From Theropithecus gelada (Eukaryota > Chordata > Mammalia > Primates > Cercopithecidae): a DNA stretch of 64,000 nucleotides. This document shows, piece after piece, positions 56,165 through 64,000 of the stretch (position 1 is its first letter; each line of letters starts with the position of its first letter). Made by a program: the position numbers and the translations under genes. The notes beneath the pieces were generated by a model. That model was not told where the DNA came from. It worked only from the letters and a program-made list of their open reading frames with translations, and did not search any database. The DNA is taken from the NCBI RefSeq assembly GCF_003255815.1, contig NC_037668.1:68815445-68879444 (forward strand), given 5' to 3'.

Positions 56165-58587
56165 GAGGTTAATTTTTTCTTATTTCGACAATAACTTACT
56201 AATCAATTCATACAATTGACATACAATAAACTATACACTTTAGTAAGTCTTGACATATGTATATGCCCATGCTACCATATACACCATATAAACCTGTGAA
56301 AGCATCACCACAATAAAAATAATGAACATGGCAAGTTCTCACATGCTCTTTTGTAATCTCTTCTTCTGGCCCCTCCAGGACCTCTGTACCCAGGCAACCA
56401 ATGGTTTACTTTCTATCACTGTAGATTGCTTTGCATTTTCTAGTCTTAAAAGGAATCACAGAAGATGTACTTTCTTTTTTGCCTAGCTTCTTTCACTCAG
56501 CATAACTACTCTGATATTCAACCATATTAATAATTCATTTCCTTTTACTGTTGAGCAGTATAACCGTGCTGATGGAGATATGGTTTGCTAAAGCGGCTAG
56601 AAACATTTAAGTACAAAATTTCGTGTAGGGAAATACACTTTCTTTCTTCTTGCACAAATACCTAGGAGTGAAAAGGCTGGATCATATGGTAGGTATATGT
56701 TTAAATCACAAAACAGAAAATTAACCATTTTAAGGTATATAATTCTATGATTTTTAGAATATTCTCAGAGTTGTGTAAACACCATTCCTATCTAATTTTA
56801 TAACATTTCCATAATCCCCCCAAAATGAACCCCATGCCCCAGTGGAGTCATTCCCCACTACCCTCTCAGCTCAGGCCCTAGAAACCATTAATCTACTTTC
56901 TGTTTCCATGGATTTACCTATTCTGGACATTTCATACAGATGTAATTATATGATGTGTGGCCAATATGTGAATAATTTCTTTCATTTAGCAAAATGGATT
57001 CAAGTTTCACCCATGTCAGTGAGTGTATCAGTACTTCATTCCTTTTCATTGACGAACAATATTCCATTGTATGGATATACATTTTGCTTACTCATTCATC
57101 AGCTGATGGACATTTGGGTTGTTTCCTCTTTTTGGCTATTATGAATAATGATGTGATGAACATTTACGGTATATTTTTCTGTGGACATGTTTTCTATTTT
57201 CTTAGGCATATACTTATGAGTGAAACTGCTGGGTCATGTGGTAACTCTGTTTAACATTTTGGGTAACCTCTGAACTGTCTTCTCAAGTGGCTACAGGATT
57301 TCATAATTTCACCACCAATGTACGAGGGTTCCAGTTTCTACACATCCTCAGCAACATTTGCCATTGTTTGTCTTTTTGATGTTAGAGTCATCTAGTCAAT
57401 GTGATGTATATCTCATTGCAGTTTTGATTAGCATTTCTTTAATGACTACTGAGTATCTTTTATGTTCCTAACTGGTCATCTGTATATATTTGGAGAAATA
57501 CCTATTCAAATTCTTTGTCCATTTTAAAATCATGTTGTCTTTTAATTCCCAGTTTTGTTTTGTTTTTGTTTTTTGGTTTTTTTTGAGATGGAGTCTTGCT
57601 CTACTATTGCCCAGGCTGGAGTGCAGTGGGTCACTGCAAACTCTGCCTCCCGGATTCACAACATTCTCCTGCCTCAGCCTCCCAAGGCAGGGACTACAGG
57701 CACCCGCCACCGCACCCGGATAATTTTTTGTCTTTTTCGTAGAGATGGGGTTTCACCATGTTAGCCAGGATGGTCTCGATCTCCTGACCTCGTGATCCAC
57801 CCACCTCGGCCTCCCAAAGTGCTGGGATTACAAGTGTGAGCCACTGCGCCCAGCCTAATTCCCGAGTTTTAAGAGTTCTTTCTATATTCTGGATACAAGT
57901 CCTTTACCAGATATATAATTTGCAAATATTTTCTCCCATTGCGTGGGTTGTCCTTTTCACTTTTTTGATGGTGTGGAAACAAAAATCTTTTAATTTTGAT
58001 GAAGTTTAAGTTATCTATGTTTTCTTTTGTTGTTTATGTTTCTGGTGTTGTATTATCTAATCCAAGGTCATGAAGATTTCCTCCTATGTTTCTTTTAAAG
58101 AGTTTTGTAGTTTTAACTCTTACATTTAGGTCCATGATCCTCATGAAGTTAATTTTTGTATATGGCATAGAGGTAGGGTCCAACTTCACTTTTTTCTATG
58201 TGGATAAGCAGCTGTTCCTGCACCAGTTGTTGAAAAACCCATTGAACTGTCTTGGTATCCTGGTGAAAAATCAATCGACCAAAAATTGGTGGGTCAATTT
58301 CTGTACTCTCAATTTTAATTCATGGATGTGTACGTCTATCTTCCTGCCAGAACCATGACATGTTAAGTACTGTAGCTTTGTAGTAAGTTTTGAAATCAGG
58401 AAATGTGAATGCTTTAGCTTTGTTCTCTCTTTTCACGATTGCTATGGCTATTCTGGGTCTCTTCTAAGAATTTTAGCACCAATTTGTCAATTTCTGCAAA
58501 AAAGGCAGCTGGGATTTTGACAGAGATTGTGTTGAATCTACAGATCAATTTGGAAAATAATGCTGTCAGTTATGTCATTTGCAAGTA
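56165..58587 (-). mobile_element. Old L1 (L1M) stretch, split by an Alu
   Basis: Long antisense L1 text: 'acaataaactatacacttta', 'ggaatcacagaagatgtact' (56160-56690), 'ttctcagagttgtgtaaaca', 'gacatttgggttgtttcctc' (56700-57570), then 'tctggatacaagtcctttac', 'attcatggatgtgtacgtct' (57860-58587). It represents at least two overlapping copies. No intact frame. Confidence 0.82.
57574..57857 (-). mobile_element. AluY-type copy
   Basis: Antisense Alu, flanked by near-identical TAATTCCCAGTTTT and TAATTCCCGAGTTTT. A deletion removes part of the left arm (gtgggtcactgcaaactctg). Confidence 0.9.
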
Positions 58588-59745
58588 TAGTCATGTTCCA
58601 CATAATGACGTCTGGTCAACAATAGACTATATATAGATTGTGGTCCCATAAGATTACAATGGAGCTAAAAAATTCCAGCATCCTAGTTATACTACAGCTG
58701 TTTTAAGGTCCTACAGCAACATATTACTCACATTTGTGGTGATGCTGGTGTAAAAACACCTACTGTGCTGCAAGCTGTATAAAAGTATAGCACATACAAT
58801 TATGTACAGTACATAATACTTGATAACAAATTACTATGTTGCTGGTTTATGTGTTTAATATATATTTTTAATCATTATTTTAGAGTGTATTCTTTATACA
58901 AAAATAAAAGTTAACTAAAAAAACAGACTCAGGCAGCTCCTTCAGAAGGTATTCCAGAAGAAGGCATTGTTACCATAGGAAATTACAGCTCCATCCATGC
59001 ATGTAACTGCCCCTGAAGACCTTCCAGTAGGCTCAGAAGTAGAAGTGGAAGACAGTGATACTGATGATCCTGAGTCTGTGTAGGCCTAGGGTAATGTATG
59101 TGTTTGTCTTAAGTTTTGTAACAAAAAGAGTTTAAAAGGTAAAAAAAAAAATTAAAATTAAAAAAGTAAAAATTATTTTTGTACACCTGTACAATGTGTT
59201 TTAAGCTAAGTATTATTACAAGAGTCAAAAAGTTAAAAAATTTAAGTTTATAAAGTGAAAAAGTTACAGTAAACTAAGGTTAACTCCTTACTGAAGAAAA
59301 ATGTTTAAACAAATTTAGTGTAGCCTGGGTGTACGTGTTCATAACGTTGACAGTGGTATGCAATAATCTCCTAGGCCTTCATGTTCATTCACCACTCACT
59401 CATTGACTCACTCACAGCAATTTCCAGTCCTACAAGCTCCATTCATGGTAAGTGCCTGATACAGGTGTACAAGTGTTAGTATACCTTTTATACCGTATAT
59501 TTTTTTACTGTACCTTTTCCAAGTTTAGATATGTTTACGTAGACGAATATCATTGTGTTACAACTACCTACAGTATTCAGTATAGTAACATGCTGGACAG
59601 TTTTGTAGCCTAGGAAGAATAGGCTATGGCCTAGGTGTGTAGTAGGCTATAGCAACCAGGTTTGTGCAAGTATATTCTATGTTCGCACGACGATGAAATT
59701 GCTTAACAATTCATTTCTTAGAGCATATCCCTATCGTTAAGAAAT
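58588..59745 (+). mobile_element. DNA-transposon relic (Tigger-like, family uncertain)
   Basis: About 1.16 kb inserted in L1M. The left end 'agtcatgttccacataatga' and right end text '...tcgttaagaaatgc' are rough inverted matches. The interior carries recognisable text ('ataaaagtatagcacataca', 'taggaagaataggctatggc'). A coding remnant at 59015-59083 reads EDLPVGSEVEVEDSDTDDPE, then SV and a stop. Probably a non-autonomous or deleted Tc1/mariner-class element; the name is not certain. Confidence 0.6.
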
Positions 59746-60835
59746 GCAAAACTATTCTCTCATAGTCTGTGACCTGTATTTTTGTTCTCTTACCAGTATC
59801 TTTTGAAGAGCAGAAGTTCTTAAGTTTGACAAAGTGCACTCTATTTTTTTAATGAATCAAAATTTTGGTCAAGCATCTTCTAAAGTTTCCTTTATATAAA
59901 TTTTGCATATTTGTTAGTTCCACCCCTGCCCCACCCAAAGTAGCTGAACCATTTTGCATTTTCACCAGCAGCATATGAAAGTTCCATTTATTCTACATCT
60001 TTGCCACTATTTAATATGGTCAGCCTTTTGAAAATCTGAGCCATTTAAATAAATGTATAGTGATAGCTTACTAATCACTTTTAATTTGTATTTCCCTAAT
60101 GAAATAATGGTATTGAGCATCTCTATTCATGTACTTTCTTGTCCTGTATACATTTTCCTTGGTGTTTGTTCTAATCTTTCAATCCAGATCCCTTTTATTT
60201 CTTTTTCTGGCCTATTTGCATTGGTAGTACAATACTGAATAAAAGTGGCATGAGCAGATATCCTTGTCTTGTTCCTGACCTTAAGGGGAAAGCATTTAGC
60301 CTTTTCGCCATTAAGTATGATATTATTAAATGCCCTTTATGATATTAATAAATGCCCTTTAGAGTTTAGGATTTAGAAAGTTCCCTTCTATTTCTAGTTT
60401 GGTGAGCGTTTTTAGTTTTTATTTAGTAATAGACATTTAATTTTGTGAAATGCCTTTTCTGCATCTATTGAGACAATAGTAGTTTTTTTCTTTAGCATGT
60501 GTACATATGGTAAATTCCACTGATTAATTTTTGAAATTGAAGCCAACTTTGCATTCCTAGAATTAACCCCACTTGGTCATGATGAGTTATTCTTTTTACA
60601 TATTGTTAAATTTTTTCCCTTCAATTTTACTTAAAATGTTTACATTTATTTTCATGTATGATATGGCTGCACAGTTTTCTTTTCTTTCAATGTCTTTGCT
60701 TGGTTTTGGTATCAGAAATGTTTGCCTTCATAGAATGAGTTAGGACATATCCTTTTCTGTTAAATTTTCTAGAAGAGTCAATACAGAATTCGTAATATTT
60801 TTTCCTCAAATGTTTGAAACACCAGTAAAGTTGGG
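59746..60835 (-). mobile_element. Old L1 (L1M) fragments
   Basis: 'gccttttgaaaatctgagcc', 'aataatggtattgagcatct', 'gcatgagcagatatccttgt', 'cattgagacaatagt'-like antisense L1 text. It contains a 22-bp tandem duplication at 60316-60359. Confidence 0.78.
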
Positions 60836-60884
60836 ACACCCAAAGTGTTGGGATTACAGCTGTGAGCCACTGTGCCCGGTCCTC
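60836..60884 (-). mobile_element. Alu 5'-end remnant
   Basis: Only 'caaagtgttgggattacagc' to 'ccactgtgcccggtcc' remains of an antisense Alu. Confidence 0.8.
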
Positions 60885-61344
60885 TGTCATTTGTGATGTT
60901 GGTGATTTGTGTCTTCTTTTATTCTTGATTACTCTAGTTACAGGTTTATCACTTTTATTTGTTTTTGCAAAGAACCAGCTTTTGGTTTCAGTGGCTTTTT
61001 CTCTATATTTTTATTTCACTGATTTATACTCTAATCTTTATTACTTGCTTTTCTCCGCTTAATTTGAAATTAACTTGCTCTTTTTTTCTCCCTACTTTTC
61101 TAAAGTGGAAACTGAGGTCATTAATTGAGCTGCTTTAGCACCACCCCACAAATTCTGAAATGTTCTTTCGTTTTCATTGAGTTGAAAATACTTTCTAATG
61201 TTCCTTTCAGTTTCTAAGTACTCATGGAGTATTTAAAAATGTGTTACTTAGTTTTCAAATACATGGAGATTTTCCAGATAACTTCCCACCATTGTTTTTT
61301 AATTTAATTTCCTTACAATCAGAGAACATACTTTTGTTGTTGTT
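60885..61344 (-). mobile_element. Old L1 (L1M) fragment
   Basis: 'tttgcaaagaaccagctttt' and 'cattgagttgaaaatacttt' are antisense L1 ORF2 text. Confidence 0.8.
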
Positions 61345-61621
61345 TTTGAGACAGAGTCTCACTCTGTCACCCAGGCTAGAGTGCAGTGCCATGATTCGGC
61401 TCAGTGCAACCTCCACCTCCCGGGTTCAAGCCATTCTCCTGACTCAACCTCCCGAGTAGCCGGGATTACAGGTGCCACCACGCCTATTTTTTGTATTTTT
61501 AGTAGAGATGAGGTTTCACCATGTTGGCCAGGCTGGTCTTGAACTCCTGAGTTCAGATGATCTGCCTGCCTTGGCCTCCTCAAGTGCAGGGATTACAGGC
61601 ACAAGCCACTGCACCTGGCCA
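61345..61621 (-). mobile_element. Alu
   Basis: Antisense Alu preceded by (TTG)n-rich tail, ending ccactgcacctggcc. Confidence 0.92.
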
Positions 61622-63062
61622 GATAACATGTTTTGTATTGCTTAAATCCTCTTAAATTTCTCAAGCCCTAGAAAAAAGAAAGAAAGAAAAATTCTGAAGC
61701 CTCATTTAATGGTGCAGAATGTGGTCTATCATGATAAATGTTCTGCATGCACCTGGAAAGAATGTGTATTCTACATATGTTGGACAGTATTCTATATATG
61801 TCAGTTAGATCAAGTTAATTCATAGTGTTGTTCAAATCCACCATATATTTGCTGATTTTTTTTCTCTACTTGTTCTTTTATTATATAGAAAGGAGTATTA
61901 AAAGTCTGACTATAGATAATTTTGGATTTATCTGTTTCTCCTACTAGTTCTATTGGTTTTTGCTTCATGTCAGGATTTGTCTGATTCCTTTATCATTATA
62001 AAATTAACTTCCTTAACCCTGTTAATATTATTTGGTTTGAAGTGTACTTTGATATTAATATAGCCATTTCACCTTTATTATGGCTAATGTCAGCATGGTA
62101 TATCATCTTCATACATTTACTTTTAATCTATTTAAAGCATAATTTTTCCAATCATAGCAAGCTCAATAGTAAAGAAACATAAAACATGCGTAAGTTTTTG
62201 AAGGCAGTATATAATTGGGTTTTGCTTTTTATCCAATGTGCCAATTTCCGCTTTTTAACATTTAGACCATTTATATTTGATTACTGATATAGCTGGGTTT
62301 AAATAAAACATCTTGCTATTTTTTCCCATTATTCTAGTGGTTGCATCAGAGTTTACAGTACAAACATCTTTAACTTACCAGTCTATCTTATCAAGTAAGA
62401 TAGTACTACTTCATGCATGAGAACCTTGTAATATACCTAAGATTCCTCCCTTCCTGCCTTTGTGCTACTCTTATCATACATTTTACTTATATATATCATC
62501 CTCACAATATATGGGTTATTATTGTCTACACAATTACCTTTTACACAGATTTAAATAAGAAAACATCTTATATATCTAGGCTTGTAATGACAATTTCCAG
62601 TGACCTTCATTTCTTTGTATAGATCTGTTATTTCATTTGATATCATTTTCTTCCAGCTTGATGAACCTCCTTTAACATTCTTGAGGTTGAGTCTGTGAGT
62701 GATGAATTCCTTCAGCTTTTGTAAATCTAAAAATATCTTTATTTCTTTCACCTTTGTGTTTGAAAGACATCTTTGCTGGCTGCAGTAGTCCAAGTTGACA
62801 GGTTTTTGGTTTTTTTTTAGTACTGTCAAGGTATTGTTCAATTTTGTTCTTGCTTATATTATTTCTAACAAGAAATATAATTCTTACATTAGTTATCCTG
62901 TATATAAAGTGTCTTTTTTCTCTGGCTGCTGTTGAGTTTTCTCTATCAATGGTTTTATGCAATTTGATTATGATATGCCTCAGAGTAGTTTTCTTCTTAT
63001 TATTCTTTGGGATTCCTTGAATTTCTTGATTCTGTGGACCTAGAGTTTTATTTTATTTATTT
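61622..63062 (-). mobile_element. Old L1 (L1M) fragments
   Basis: 'agaatgtgtattctacatat', 'tttgtctgattcctttatca', 'gatgaattccttcagctttt' and 'atttgattatgatatgcctc' are antisense L1M text. Confidence 0.8.
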
Positions 63063-63369
63063 ATTTATCTATTTATTTATTTATTTTGAGATGGAGTTTC
63101 GCTCTGTAACCCAGGCTGGAGTGCAGTTGCACGATCTCAGCTCACTACAAGCTCTGTGTCCCAGGTTCACGTCATTCTCCTGCTCAGCCGCTCAAGTAGC
63201 TGGGACTACAGCTGCCCACCACCACACCCGGCTAATTTTCTTGTATTTTCAGTAGAGATGGGGTTTCACCGTGTTAGTCAGGATGGTCTCAATCTCCTGA
63301 CCTCACGATCTGCCCACCTTGGCCTCCCAAAGTGCTGGAATTACAGGCATGAGCCACCGTGGCCGGCCG
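63063..63369 (-). mobile_element. AluY-type copy
   Basis: Antisense Alu starting in a (TTTA)n tail (63049-63085), with tacaagctctgtgtcccagg and ending ccaccgtggccggcc. Confidence 0.92.
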
Positions 63370-64000
63370 TTATTTTTAATTTTGGAAAAATTTTAGCCAT
63401 TATTTCTTCAAATATTTTTTCTATCCCCCATCACTTCTCTCCTCTGGGGACTCCAATTACATGTCTATTTGGTCACTTGAAGTTATCCCATAGTTCACTG
63501 GTGCTCTTCTCATTTTTTCTAAATTCCTTTTTCTCTTTGTGTTTCATTTTGAATAGTTTCTATTGTTATGTTTACAAGTTTACTAATTTCTTCTGGCATT
63601 AATCCAATCTAATGTATTTTTCATTTCCCACATAGTAGCCCAGTGAGTCTTTTCAATATTTTCCATGTCTCTGCTTAATATCTGAACATAATATATTAAA
63701 ATAATTGTTTTAATGTGTTTGTCTGCTGTTCTATGATCTGTGTAGAGTCTGAGCCAGTTTCAATCAATTATTCCCTAGATGATTGGTTGCATTTTCCTGC
63801 CTCTTTGCATGCCTGGTAGTCTTTGATTGAAAGTTAGATCTGGTGAATTTTACCTGTTGGGTACTGGATACTCTTGCATTCCTGTAAATCTTCTTGGGTT
63901 TTGTTCCTCGATGCAGTTAAGTTACTCATAAAATAGTTTGATCCTCTTGAGTTTTACCTTTATGATTTGTCAGACTGGACTGAAGCAATGCTCAATAATA
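63370..64000 (-). mobile_element. Old L1 (L1M) fragment, runs off the window
   Basis: 'ggggactccaattacatgtc', 'gcatgcctggtagtctttga' and related text continue the L1M paralogous to 49060-49970. Confidence 0.75.

Larger units (their letters stand above)
1..64000 (-). other. SCMH1: SCMH1 gene, internal part (three exons plus introns)
   Basis: The whole window reads as the interior of one gene transcribed right to left. Three exons occur in the correct order, and their joined translation matches what I know of the SCMH1 MBT region. SCMH1 is a nuclear Polycomb-group protein, homologous to fly Sex comb on midleg, that associates with PRC1; its MBT repeats bind methylated lysine and its C-terminal SPM/SAM domain mediates assembly. 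Neither end of the gene is here: no promoter, start codon, SPM exon or poly(A) site was seen. The paralogue SCML2 is less likely, because the second repeat reads VDRKNPHFICPATIGEVRGS, which I associate with SCMH1. The introns are made mostly of repeats. Confidence 0.93.

Noticed and set aside
63156..63602. 148-codon plus frame as a gene
   Set aside because: It begins in an antisense Alu and runs on into L1M; typical Alu-derived chance frame.
63960..64000. Possible preceding SCMH1 exon at the window edge
   Set aside because: The text has a short resemblance only; no splice donor and no reading that ends in the expected Lys-Gln before the first MBT exon.

Overview
This window looks like nuclear genomic DNA of a primate, most likely an Old World monkey (macaque, baboon or similar). 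The evidence is: about 31 Alu copies; L1PA-type and older L1, L2, MIR and MaLR repeats; CpG-poor sequence; and at least three young AluY copies with the base changes I associate with the cercopithecoid AluYR group (CTCAAGCC, GAGACGGG, CTAGCCGGGCGAGG, GAGATCCGG) rather than the human AluY consensus. The species call is from recalled subfamily knowledge, not a search.

The only protein-coding gene I can support is SCMH1 (Sex comb on midleg homolog 1, a Polycomb-group protein), on the minus strand. Three consecutive internal exons are present: 55735-55501, 39695-39607 and 35547-35304. They have consensus splice sites and matching phases, and they encode the two tandem MBT repeats without a frame break. 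Everything else is SCMH1 intron. The first coding exons lie beyond 64000. The exons for the basic linker and the C-terminal SPM/SAM domain lie before base 1, so the intron after the second MBT exon is longer than 35 kb.

Layout (plus coordinates): 0.1-1.6 kb, ancient repeats; 3-10.7 kb, decayed L1 broken up by Alus, a nested second L1 and a MER3-like element; 11.4-17.2 kb, one L2 copy split by an Alu, a DNA-transposon relic and an L1PA; 17-35 kb, MIR/L2/Alu relics in otherwise unassigned intron, with an RPL23A processed pseudogene (20.6-21.15 kb) and a solo MST-type LTR (28.2-28.6 kb); 35.3-39.7 kb, two SCMH1 exons with L1M relics and Alus between; 40-50.5 kb, MIR, L2, old LINE and MLT1 LTR; 50.6-54.2 kb, two L1PA copies joined 5' end to 5' end at a 14-bp palindrome; 55.5 kb, the first MBT exon; 56.2-64 kb, minus-strand L1M broken up by Alus and a Tigger-like DNA element.

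I found no CRISPR array, operon, phage, tRNA/rRNA gene or other undescribed system. The most interesting items are structural: the head-to-head L1 pair, the layered insertions at 11.4-17.2 kb, the shared nonsense codon in two L1 copies, lineage-specific Alus, a Z-DNA-prone tract, and several small duplications or hairpins. Repeat borders are read by eye and are good to roughly 5-30 bases unless target-site duplications are quoted.
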